Below are positions 25,093-32,353 of a DNA stretch of 32,353 bases, in pieces. Numbering within the stretch: the first letter of the stretch is position 1; every line of letters begins with the position of its first letter. The position numbers and the translations under genes were made by a program. The stretch comes from Xanthobacteraceae bacterium (GTDB taxonomy: Bacteria; Pseudomonadota; Alphaproteobacteria; Rhizobiales; Xanthobacteraceae). Location: the NCBI GenBank assembly GCA_030041005.1, contig JASHOR010000179.1, positions 1 to 32,353 on the forward strand. Reading direction: 5' to 3'. The notes under the pieces are model-generated. The model saw nothing but the letters and a program-made list of their open reading frames with translations, did no database searches and had not been told where the DNA came from.

Positions 25093-26628
25093 ATGATGGT
25101 CCACCAAAGCGCACCGGCCACACCATCTCGTCCGCAATTGTCGGGCGGCGGCCGGCGGCTTTTGCAACTCGCGCAAAATCTCACCAGCAGCTCCGGCGAA
25201 GGCGCGGTCGTCGCCGCGATCATCGCACTGTTTGTCGTCCTGTGGATGGCTTTTCATTCCGTGTCGCTGGCGCCGGTCGATCTGAACGATGACGCCGCCG
25301 AAGCCGCGTTGTGGGCGCAGCACTTCGCGTTCGGCTACAAGCATCCACCGATGACGGCATGGCTGTTCATGCTGTGGTTCGCGCTGTTTCCGCGCACGAA
25401 CTGGGCGATGCATCTTGAAGCGGTCGTGATCGTCGCGGCCACCCTCGCCATCACCTGGCGGCTCTGCCGCGATCGCCTCGACCGCGATCGCAGCCTGTTC
25501 GGGCTCGCTGCGCTCGTGCTGGTGCCGTTCTACACGTTCAGAGCCGCGGAGTTGAACGCCAACACCGTAATGATGCCGTTCTGGGCGGCGGCGCTGCTGT
25601 TCTATCTGCGCGCCAGGCGCGGCTTGGGCGTCGTCGATTCTCTGCTCGCCGGCATCTGCGCGAGCCTTGCCATGCTCGGCAAATACTGGGCGGTTTATCT
25701 GTTCGCCGGCATGGGCGCGGCATCTCTGGTGGGGGATGCACGGCGCTTCTGGCGTTCGCCCGCGCCCTATCTGATGGCGGCCGGCGCCGCGGTCACCATC
25801 GCGCCGCACCTTTATTGGTACGCCATGCATGCCGGCGGCGCCGACTATGCGTTCATCCGGAACAGCGTGATGACCGCGGAACCGTTCTCCGCCGCGCTCG
25901 CCAAGTCGGCCGGTTACCTGATCGGCGCGCTCGCCTACATCGTGGGACCGCTGGCTCTGCTTGCCCTGCTGCGGCCGAACCGCGCCGCGCTCGCCGACAT
26001 TGCCTGGCCGGCCGACCCGGAGCGCCGGCAGGCCGTCGTGCTCCTTGTCGTACCGATCGTGCTGCCGGCCCTGGTCAACCTCGTCCTGCCGTACCGGCTG
26101 ACCCCGGTATGGACGTTTCCGAACTGGGCGCTGTTGCCCGTCGTGCTGTACGGCTCGCGCAAGATCGCCATCGATTCGTTCGCGGCTGCCGGCGCCAGCC
26201 TGACCGCGCTCGCTGTCAGTCTCGCCTTTGTCGCCGCTTCGCCTCTGGTCGCCTATGCGCACCTGGAAGCGGGCTTCGATCACAACCGGCCGAACTCGCA
26301 GGAGGTCGCGCACGTGGTGCGGCAACTGACGCACAAGCCGGTTCGGCTCTATTGGGGCTCGCCGGGGATCACGGGAGACTTGCCGTATTACCTGCCCGGT
26401 TCGGTGCCGCTTGCCAGCGATCCGTTGTCGCCTTCAGGCCGGGCCGAAACGGCAAGTCATGGACTTTTGCTCGCCTGCCTCGATACCGACGCGGCATGCA
26501 CAGCCACGGCGGCTTCGCTCAGCGGCGCGGCAAGCCAAGTCGCGCACGGCGCGATCGCGCCGACGTTCGTTGGCTTCTCCGGACCGCGGGCCGGCTTCCA
26601 ATTGACGGTGGTGCCGGCGCGGCGCTGA
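25093..26628 (+). CDS. GT39/ArnT-like membrane glycosyltransferase
   Basis: 511 residues from the ATG at 25093; ATG 25096 or GTG 25060 are alternatives and the ribosome site is unclear. About ten membrane helices. The first outer loop carries LNDDAAEAALWAQHFAFGYK with an acidic pair after the first helix, then HPPMTAWLFMLWFALFPRTN; the Asp pair and the HPP motif are typical of the GT39/ArnT/PMT-2 family that uses polyprenyl-phosphate sugars. The C-terminal part is periplasmic. Likely role: sugar addition to a cell-surface lipid or polymer (inferred). It converges with ahcY (23-bp gap). Confidence 0.85.
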   Translation: MMVHQSAPATPSRPQLSGGGRRLLQLAQNLTSSSGEGAVVAAIIALFVVLWMAFHSVSLAPVDLNDDAAEAALWAQHFAFGYKHPPMTAWLFMLWFALFPRTNWAMHLEAVVIVAATLAITWRLCRDRLDRDRSLFGLAALVLVPFYTFRAAELNANTVMMPFWAAALLFYLRARRGLGVVDSLLAGICASLAMLGKYWAVYLFAGMGAASLVGDARRFWRSPAPYLMAAGAAVTIAPHLYWYAMHAGGADYAFIRNSVMTAEPFSAALAKSAGYLIGALAYIVGPLALLALLRPNRAALADIAWPADPERRQAVVLLVVPIVLPALVNLVLPYRLTPVWTFPNWALLPVVLYGSRKIAIDSFAAAGASLTALAVSLAFVAASPLVAYAHLEAGFDHNRPNSQEVAHVVRQLTHKPVRLYWGSPGITGDLPYYLPGSVPLASDPLSPSGRAETASHGLLLACLDTDAACTATAASLSGAASQVAHGAIAPTFVGFSGPRAGFQLTVVPARR

Positions 26629-26651
26629 GCCCGGCGAACGCCGCGATCGCC

Positions 26652-28076
26652 TCAATAGCGATACTGATCCGGCTTGAACGGTCCGTTCTGCGGCACGCCG
26701 ATATAGGTTGCCTGCTTCGGCGACAGCTTGGTCAGCTTCACCCCGATCTTGTCGAGATGCAGCCGCGCGACTTTCTCGTCCAGTTCCTTCGGCAGCGTAT
26801 AGACCTTCTTCTCGTACTTGCCGGGATTGGTCCACAGCTCGATCTGCGCCAGGGTCTGGTTGGTGAACGACGATGACATCACAAAGCTCGGATGCCCCAT
26901 GGCATTGCCGAGGTTCACCAGCCGGCCCTCCGACAACAGGATGATGCGGTGGCCGTCGGGGAACTCGATCTCGTCGACTTGCGGCTTGACGTTCGACCAT
27001 TTCAGATTCTTCAGCGCGGCGACCTGAATCTCGCTGTCGAAATGGCCGATATTGGCGACAATGGCGCGATCCTTCATCCTGCGCATGTGGTCGATGGTGA
27101 TGACGTCGACGTTGCCGGTGGCGGTGACGAAGATATCGGCGCGCGGCGCGGCGTCCTCCATGACGACGACTTCATAGCCTTCCATCGCCGCCTGCAGCGC
27201 GCAGATCGGATCGATCTCGGACACCATGACGCGGCAGCCGGCCTGGCGCAGCGAGGCCGCCGAGCCTTTGCCGACGTCGCCGAAGCCCGCGACCATGGCG
27301 ACCTTGCCGGCCATCATCACGTCGGTGCCGCGGCGGATGCCGTCGACCAGCGACTCGCGGCAGCCGTACAGATTGTCGAACTTCGATTTGGTGACGCTGT
27401 CGTTGACGTTGACGGCCGGGAACAGGAGCCGGCCTTCCTTCTGCATCTGGTAAAGCCGATGCACGCCGGTCGTGGTCTCCTCGGTGACGCCGCGAATGTT
27501 CTTCGCGGTCTGCGAATACCAGCCGGGCTTGTCCTTGAGCCGCTTTTTGATCGCTGCGAACAGCACCTGCTCTTCCTCGTTGCTCGGATGATCGAGCGCC
27601 GCCGGATCGCTCTCGGCGCGGGTGCCGAGATGCATGAGCAGCGTGGCGTCGCCGCCGTCGTCGAGGATCATGTTCGGCGCGCCGCCGTCGGCCCATTCGA
27701 AAATGCGGTGGGTGTAGTCCCAGTACTCGGTGAGCGATTCGCCCTTGACGGCAAACACCGGCGTGCCGCCGGCCGCCACCGCCGCGGCGGCATGGTCCTG
27801 CGTCGAATAGATATTGCACGACGCCCAGCGCACATCGGCGCCGAGCGCCTTGAGCGTCTCGATCAGCACCGCGGTCTGGATGGTCATGTGCAGCGAGCCG
27901 GCGATGCGCGCGCCGCGGAGCGGTTGACCGGGTCCGTATTCCTCGCGCGTGGCGATGAGGCCGGGCATCTCGGTTTCGGCGATGGAGACTTCCTTACGGT
28001 CCCATTCGGCGAGACCAAGGTCCTTGATGACGTAGTCGGAGGCGGCATTCGGCTGCGGCTTGGACGAAATGCTCAT
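26652..28076 (-). CDS. ahcY: S-adenosyl-L-homocysteine hydrolase
   Basis: 474 residues, ATG at 28076 after AAAGGATC. Motifs: [58 protein letters not shown], the NAD site [20 protein letters not shown], and the C-terminal KPDQYRY. It has the roughly 40-residue insertion typical of many proteobacterial and plant forms. It splits SAH into adenosine and homocysteine, clearing the product of methylation. A promoter and an operator-like palindrome lie upstream. No SAM or SAH riboswitch fold is recognised in the leader. Confidence 0.97.
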   Translation of the reverse strand: MSISSKPQPNAASDYVIKDLGLAEWDRKEVSIAETEMPGLIATREEYGPGQPLRGARIAGSLHMTIQTAVLIETLKALGADVRWASCNIYSTQDHAAAAVAAGGTPVFAVKGESLTEYWDYTHRIFEWADGGAPNMILDDGGDATLLMHLGTRAESDPAALDHPSNEEEQVLFAAIKKRLKDKPGWYSQTAKNIRGVTEETTTGVHRLYQMQKEGRLLFPAVNVNDSVTKSKFDNLYGCRESLVDGIRRGTDVMMAGKVAMVAGFGDVGKGSAASLRQAGCRVMVSEIDPICALQAAMEGYEVVVMEDAAPRADIFVTATGNVDVITIDHMRRMKDRAIVANIGHFDSEIQVAALKNLKWSNVKPQVDEIEFPDGHRIILLSEGRLVNLGNAMGHPSFVMSSSFTNQTLAQIELWTNPGKYEKKVYTLPKELDEKVARLHLDKIGVKLTKLSPKQATYIGVPQNGPFKPDQYRY

Positions 28077-28133
28077 AACGATCCTTTGGGGGCTATCGAG
28101 GTGAACGGACGCGGCGCCGCCCTTGCGGACGGG

Positions 28134-28162
28134 GCTATAGCAGGGCGCCGCAGCAGCGACAA
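28134..28162 (-). promoter_or_regulatory. ahcY: Candidate ahcY promoter
   Basis: On the minus strand TTGTCG (28157-28162) and TATAGC (28134-28139) are 17 bp apart. The start of transcription would be near 28127, giving a leader of about 50 bases. An inverted repeat GCGGCGCC/GGCGCCGC (28111-28118 with 28144-28151) overlaps it. Confidence 0.45.
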
Positions 28163-28168
28163 TAAAGA

Positions 28169-28186
28169 CATAAAGATACCTTTATG
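28169..28186. promoter_or_regulatory. Operator-like palindrome upstream of ahcY, SahR-like
   Basis: CATAAAGATACCTTTATG is an 18-bp palindrome apart from its centre and sits just above the putative -35 of ahcY, 93 bp from the start codon. From memory, ArsR-family SahR regulators of SAH recycling in Proteobacteria use an AT-rich palindrome with AAAGAT at each half. No sahR gene is in the window. Confidence 0.5.
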
Positions 28187-28270
28187 CCTGCAATCTGAAC
28201 TCGGAAAGGCCGCTGCGCGCGACGGCGCCAAGCGCTCCAATTTTCCCGAATTCGATCGAAGTGAAGAGTC

Positions 28271-28603
28271 CTAATCATCCTCGCCGAAGCGCGAGGCGAC
28301 AAGCGCAGCGAGCGCAGCGATCACGGCGGCGGCATCCTTCCCGGTCGCCTCGACGACAATCGACGTGCCGGGCGAAGCGGCCAGCATCATCAGGCCCATG
28401 ATGGAAGTGCCGCGGACGGTTTCGCCGCCGCGCGTGACGCGCACCTCGGCGTCAAATCGCTCAACGGTCTGGACGAACTTCGCCGAGGCGCGGGCGTGGA
28501 GTCCTCTTTTATTGCAGATGTCGAAAACGCGAGACACCGTGCCCTCGCGCGAAGGCGGCAGGTCGGCCTCACCTTCCCCGCCGCCGTCCGTCCCGCCGTT
28601 CAT
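28271..28603 (-). CDS. ptsH: HPr phosphocarrier protein of the regulatory PTS
   Basis: 110 residues. NKRGLHARASAKFVQTVERF contains the phosphorylated His of HPr; the second site is GTSIMGLMMLAASPGTSIVV, with Ser in the HprK target position. It has about 22 extra residues at the N-terminus, Gly/Glu rich, compared with classical HPr. ATG at 28603 overlaps the EIIA stop by 4 bp, so the two are coupled. In Hyphomicrobiales this HPr, EIIA-Man and HprK form a regulatory phosphorelay, not a sugar importer. It may equally be named as the nitrogen-related HPr (npr/ptsO). Confidence 0.9.
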   Translation of the reverse strand: MNGGTDGGGEGEADLPPSREGTVSRVFDICNKRGLHARASAKFVQTVERFDAEVRVTRGGETVRGTSIMGLMMLAASPGTSIVVEATGKDAAAVIAALAALVASRFGEDD

Positions 28604-29001
28604 TTGCCGTTGAGCACCCGGCTGGCGATCGTCACGTATTTGCGCCCGGCCTCCTGCGCGGCGGCGACGGCCTCCGCGAGCGGACGCTCGTCGCGCACCT
28701 TGGCGAGCTTGACCAGCATCGGCAGATTGATGCCTGCCAACACTTCAACTTTCGGCTGGCTCATGACCGAAATGGCGAGATTGGACGGCGTGCCGCCGAA
28801 CATGTCGGTCAGAATGGCAACGCCGTCTCCGGAGTCCACGCGCTTGACCGCCGCGAGAATGTCCTGACGGCGTTCCTCGACGTCGTCGTCCGGGCCAATG
28901 GTCACCGCCTCGATCTGGGTTTGCGGGCCGACCACGTGCTCCAAGGCAGCACGGAACTCTACGGCAAGCCTTCCGTGGGTGACGAGCACAAGACCGATCA
29001 T
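28600..29001 (-). CDS. PTS EIIA component, mannose family
   Basis: 133 residues from the ATG at 29001 (MIGLVLVTHGRLAVEFRAAL). The phosphorylated His is residue 9 in VTHG. ILTDMFGGTPSNLAI is the second conserved motif of EIIA-Man. No EIIB, EIIC or EIID follows, as is usual for the lone regulatory EIIA in alphaproteobacteria. It accepts phosphate from HPr. A frame upstream to 29112 has no sensible content. A 238-bp gap separates it from hprK, so it may have its own promoter. Confidence 0.9.
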   Translation of the reverse strand: MIGLVLVTHGRLAVEFRAALEHVVGPQTQIEAVTIGPDDDVEERRQDILAAVKRVDSGDGVAILTDMFGGTPSNLAISVMSQPKVEVLAGINLPMLVKLAKVRDERPLAEAVAAAQEAGRKYVTIASRVLNGK

Positions 29002-29239
29002 CGAATTCACCGCGGGCACGCCCCGGTTGCACCGCACGAAAGACGCCCCATCATGGCGATCCAAAGTGCTAGCGCAAGAAGAATTATTGGTGAGTTTCCC
29101 GGTTTGCTGCATTGCGGTATACGAAGCTCAACTCGCATTTTCAAACGCGCCACCGCCCAATAAAGCGCCCGCCAAAATCGAGAGCGAATATAGGGTCATT
29201 AAGGTTACCAATCTCCGACCACGCGCCGGCTGCCAAGCA

Positions 29240-29740
29240 TCACACTTCTCCGGGTTCGGAATTTTTTCCCAAAGGGGCAGATTCCCAACCGGCCGAATAG
29301 TGCGGAAAAGACGTGAGTACCCCCAATAAGGCCGGCAAGGCGTCGGCCCCGGCTGCGACCGCAAGCCGCGCCAGCATCACACCCTCGATTTCCGTGCTCG
29401 AACTCTCGCGCTCGGGCAATCGCTCCGCCTCGGCGCCGAGATCGACAACCAGCCCAATCACCGCGCACGGCTCATACGGCAGGCTGACAATGCCAACCCC
29501 GCGGACCTCGATCAGTCCGGCGAGCGCCGCCGCCGGCCGCACCAGAAGGCGTCCGCCGGCAGCCTGCAGATGAACACGGTCGTCGCCGATAAGCCGCGCC
29601 AGCCGCAAATGGCCGGTGCGCTCGGCCTGGATCAGTTGCAGAGCAAGCCGCGACTTGCCGGAACCGGATGGTCCGCGGATCAACACCGCGCGGGCGCCGG
29701 CGAGCACGGCGGAGGCGTGCACGGTCCTGCCGCCGGTCAC
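29240..29740 (-). CDS. hprK: HPr kinase/phosphorylase, short alphaproteobacterial form
   Basis: 166 residues from a GTG at 29740. It opens VHASAVLAGARAVLIRGPSG with Walker A GPSGSGKS at residues 23-30, and LIGDDRVHLQ and GLIEVRGVGIV match the HprK catalytic domain (the latter is its signature). The N-terminal domain of Firmicutes HprK is absent, as is normal for alphaproteobacteria. It phosphorylates HPr on Ser and can reverse this. The C-terminal tail after LLGVLTSF is extended by about 20 residues. It follows glnD by 48 bp. Confidence 0.88.
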   Translation of the reverse strand: MTGGRTVHASAVLAGARAVLIRGPSGSGKSRLALQLIQAERTGHLRLARLIGDDRVHLQAAGGRLLVRPAAALAGLIEVRGVGIVSLPYEPCAVIGLVVDLGAEAERLPERESSSTEIEGVMLARLAVAAGADALPALLGVLTSFPHYSAGWESAPLGKNSEPGEV

Positions 29741-29788
29741 GCCGCGCGCTCCGCCGACAACAGCGTTCCGGGGCCGGAGCGCACGGCG

Positions 29789-32353
29789 TCAGCCTGCCGC
29801 ATTCTCGTGCGCCTTCTCGGCAGCCGGCAGCGTGAACAGTGCCAGCAGCGGACGCTTGATCGCCGCCTGACGGGTCGGCGTGGCGATCTGGGCGCCTGTC
29901 AGATCGGTGACGTAGAAGACATCGACGACACGCTCGCCGAAGGTCGCCACATGCGCAGAGGCGATGTTCAAGTTGAGCTTGGAGAGCGTCGTGGTCAGCT
30001 CGTAGAGCAGGCCCGGCCGGTCGAGGCCGGTCACCTCGACAACGGTGTAGCGCGCCGACCACTGGTTGTTGATTGTGACTTCCGGCTCGATGGCGAAGGC
30101 CCTGAGCCGGCCTTTGGGCGGCGCACGCTTGGCGACGACATCCGGCAGTTTGATCTCGCCGCGCAGCGCCTGCTCGACCAGACTGCCGATCCGCGCGGCG
30201 CGGCGCGCCTCGTCTTCGTCGTGCTCGAATTCGCGCGATACGGCGATGGTGTCGAGCGCGAGACCGTCGGTTGTGGTGTAGATCTGGGCGTCGACGATGT
30301 TGGCGCCGGCGAGCGCGCAGGCGCCGGCGATGACCGACAGCAGCCAGGGATGGTCGGGCGTCAATATCGTGAGTTCGGTGACGCCGCGCGCGGCATCGAA
30401 GCCGACGCTGGTGGCGAGGTGTTTGCCGGTGCGTTCGGAGGAACGTACGAAGCGCGCCTGAGCGAGCATGTGCGGCAGATCGAACTTGAGCCAATAGGCC
30501 GGATAATGGCGCGCGACGTAGGCATCGCGTTCGGCCTCCGGCCAGTCGGCAAGCTGGGCACGGAATTCAGCCTGCGCGGCGGCGACGCGCTGGGCGCGGT
30601 TGACCTCGGAAAAGCCGCCGGTGAGCACCGGCTCGGTCTCGTAGTAGAGCGTGCGAATGAGCTGGGCCTTCCAGCCGTTCCACACCCCGGGGCCGACGGC
30701 GCGGATGTCGGCGGTGGTCAGGATGACGAGGAGCTTCAGGCGCTCCAGCGACTGCACGACGGCGACAAAGTTCTCGATCGTCTTGCGGTCGGACAGATCG
30801 CGCGATTGCGCCACCGTTGACATCACCAGGTGGACTTCGATCAGCCACGACACCAGCTCGGTATCGGCGGCGCTCAATCCGAGCCGCGGACAGAGGCGGC
30901 GGGCGATTCGCGCACCGGCGATCGAATGGTCCTCGACCCGGCCCTTGGCGATATCGTGCAGGAACAACGCGACGTAGAGCACCGCGCGGTGTTGCGGCTG
31001 GATCGTCTTCATCAGTTCGCTCGCCAGCGCGACTTCGCGATTCTCCCCGCGCTCGATCTCCTCGAGGGCGCCGATGCAGCGGATGAGATGTTCGTCCACC
31101 GTATAGTGGTGGTACATGTTGAACTGCATCATCGCCACGATGCGGCCGAAGTCGGGCACGAATGCGCCGAGTACGCCGGCCTCGTTCATGCGCCGCAGCA
31201 CGGTTTCGGCGTCGTTCTTCGAAGTCAGGATTTCCAGGAAAAGCGCATTGGCTTCCCTGTCCTCGCGGACGTCCTTGTCGATCAGCTTGAGCGAACGCGC
31301 AGCGGCGCGCATGGCTTCTGGGCGGAATTCCAGATTGTGCTTCTGCGCGAGATAGAACAGCCGGATCAGATTGACCGGATCGCGTTTGAACACGTCGGGA
31401 CCGGCAATGTTGATGCGGTCGCTGTCGATGACGAAATCGTCGGTCTCGGTCAGTTTGCGCTGGCCGCGGCCGGGCCGAAGCCTGGCGATGACGCGGCTGA
31501 GCACTGGCGTCGGCGTCGCCTTACGCTCCTCCAGGCCCGAGCACAGGATCGCGGTGAGGTCGCCGACGTCCTTGGCGATCAGGAAATAGTGCTTCATGAA
31601 GCGCTCGACATCCTGCAAGCCGGGATGTTCGGTATAGCCGAGGCGCACCGCGATCTCGCGCTGGACGTCGAACGACAGCCGCTCTTCCGCGCGACCGGCG
31701 ACGAAATGCATGTTGCAGCGGACCGACCACAAAAAGTCTTCGCAGCGGCGGAACAGCCGGTATTCCTCGGCGGCGAACACGCCGCGCTCGACCAGTTCCT
31801 CCGGCTCGCGCACGCGATAGACGTATTTGGCGATCCAGAACAGCGTGTGCAGATCGCGCAAGCCGCCCTTGCCGTCCTTGACATTGGGCTCGACCAGATA
31901 GCGCGACTGGCCGGCGCGGCGGTGGCGCTCCTCACGCTCGGCGAGCTTGGCGGCGATAAAATCGGGCGCCGTACCCTGCACCACTTCTTTGTCGAACCGC
32001 GTCGTCAGCTCGTCGAAAAGCCTGGCATCGCCCAACAGATGCCGCGCCTCCAGGAGCGCGGTGCGGATGGTCATGTCGGCCTTGGCTTGACGGATGCATT
32101 CGGTCACCGAGCGGGTCGCGTGACCGACTTTCAATCCCATGTCCCACAGGCAATAGAGCAGCGCCTCGGCCGCGGATTCACCCCACGCGGTCTGCTTGTA
32201 GGGCAAAAGGAAGAGCAGATCGATGTCGGAGCCGGGGGCCAAAAGTCCGCGACCGTAGCCGCCGGTGGCAACCACCGCCATGCGTTCGGCCTCGGACGGC
32301 GCCTGCTCCGGATAGAGCTTGTGACAGACGAATTCGAACAGAATGCGGATGAT
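29789..32353 (-). CDS. glnD: PII uridylyltransferase/uridylyl-removing enzyme (5' end missing)
   Basis: 854 residues are visible; the frame is open to the window edge, so about 75 N-terminal residues are lost. The nucleotidyltransferase motif GGYGRGLLAPGSDIDLLFL is near the visible start. The family segment QSRYLVEPNVKDGKGGLRDL follows. The HD domain has YHHYTVDEH and LFLHDIAKG. Two ACT domains end the protein (LTILTPDHPWLLSVIAGACA and VEVTGLDRPGLLYELTTTLS), the glutamine sensors. GlnD adds UMP to PII at low glutamine and removes it at high glutamine. It lies directly upstream of hprK, linking nitrogen sensing with the regulatory PTS. Confidence 0.96.
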   Translation of the reverse strand: MIRILFEFVCHKLYPEQAPSEAERMAVVATGGYGRGLLAPGSDIDLLFLLPYKQTAWGESAAEALLYCLWDMGLKVGHATRSVTECIRQAKADMTIRTALLEARHLLGDARLFDELTTRFDKEVVQGTAPDFIAAKLAEREERHRRAGQSRYLVEPNVKDGKGGLRDLHTLFWIAKYVYRVREPEELVERGVFAAEEYRLFRRCEDFLWSVRCNMHFVAGRAEERLSFDVQREIAVRLGYTEHPGLQDVERFMKHYFLIAKDVGDLTAILCSGLEERKATPTPVLSRVIARLRPGRGQRKLTETDDFVIDSDRINIAGPDVFKRDPVNLIRLFYLAQKHNLEFRPEAMRAAARSLKLIDKDVREDREANALFLEILTSKNDAETVLRRMNEAGVLGAFVPDFGRIVAMMQFNMYHHYTVDEHLIRCIGALEEIERGENREVALASELMKTIQPQHRAVLYVALFLHDIAKGRVEDHSIAGARIARRLCPRLGLSAADTELVSWLIEVHLVMSTVAQSRDLSDRKTIENFVAVVQSLERLKLLVILTTADIRAVGPGVWNGWKAQLIRTLYYETEPVLTGGFSEVNRAQRVAAAQAEFRAQLADWPEAERDAYVARHYPAYWLKFDLPHMLAQARFVRSSERTGKHLATSVGFDAARGVTELTILTPDHPWLLSVIAGACALAGANIVDAQIYTTTDGLALDTIAVSREFEHDEDEARRAARIGSLVEQALRGEIKLPDVVAKRAPPKGRLRAFAIEPEVTINNQWSARYTVVEVTGLDRPGLLYELTTTLSKLNLNIASAHVATFGERVVDVFYVTDLTGAQIATPTRQAAIKRPLLALFTLPAAEKAHENAAG

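Noticed and set aside
24916-26334. N-terminal extension of the GT2-GtrA frame
   Set aside because: It is antisense to the GT39-like gene and Arg/Gln/His-rich; family members start near 24915.
28077-28270. SAM or SAH riboswitch before ahcY
   Set aside because: The leader is short and I could not form a known SAM-I, SAM-II or SAH pseudoknot; only a simple GC hairpin is seen.
26892-28274. 460-codon open frame on the plus strand
   Set aside because: Antisense to ahcY; composition is that of a reverse-strand shadow.
29570-30820. 416-codon open frame on the plus strand
   Set aside because: Antisense to hprK and the 3' half of glnD.

Overview
The window is GC-rich DNA with dense, often overlapping genes. 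It fits a chromosome of an alphaproteobacterium of the order Hyphomicrobiales, on the Bradyrhizobiaceae/Xanthobacteraceae side. The grounds are a short HPr kinase that lacks the N-terminal domain, a regulatory PTS branch (hprK, EIIA-Man, HPr) next to ahcY, an nnrS gene, a liv-type ABC transporter, and palindromic repeats of the kind scattered in those genomes. This placement is inference from gene content; no rRNA or tRNA gene is present.

Left part (1-9256): a gene cut by the window edge encodes an endonuclease Q-like PHP nuclease fused to a UvrD-type helicase, with a palindromic repeat carried in frame in the linker. Facing it is a minus-strand pair, a five-helix membrane protein and an AceE/transketolase-like ThDP enzyme. 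Divergent from that pair are a 3-hydroxybenzoate 6-hydroxylase-like flavoprotein and an MFS transporter. Between these last two is a gene-free stretch holding five consecutive stem-loops.

Middle (9257-16177): a tightly overlapped minus-strand operon reads alpha/beta hydrolase - rfbC - rfbB - rfbD - rfbA and makes dTDP-L-rhamnose. Then come two small plus-strand genes (Tudor-like DUF2945 and DUF488), and a convergent nnrS whose leader carries five 15-bp tandem repeats.

Liv/toxin region (16178-21834): a branched-chain-amino-acid-type ABC operon in which LivH, LivM and LivG are one 903-residue polypeptide, flanked by separate livK and livF. Upstream of livK is a MazE/MazF-type toxin-antitoxin cassette between two copies of a 25-bp direct repeat; a DUF4258-like coding remnant runs in frame into the antitoxin.

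Right part (21834-32353): lepA, a GT2-GtrA glycosyltransferase, a divergent GT39-like membrane glycosyltransferase, ahcY with a promoter and an operator-like palindrome, HPr, EIIA-Man, HPr kinase, and glnD cut by the window edge. The last four put the regulatory PTS and the PII uridylyltransferase side by side, which suggests nitrogen/carbon signalling.

The most unusual items are the five-hairpin array (7341-7653), the direct-repeat-bounded toxin-antitoxin cassette with its fossil frame (21050-21804), the LivHMG triple fusion, the in-frame repeat in the EndoQ-helicase, and the tandem-repeat leader of nnrS.
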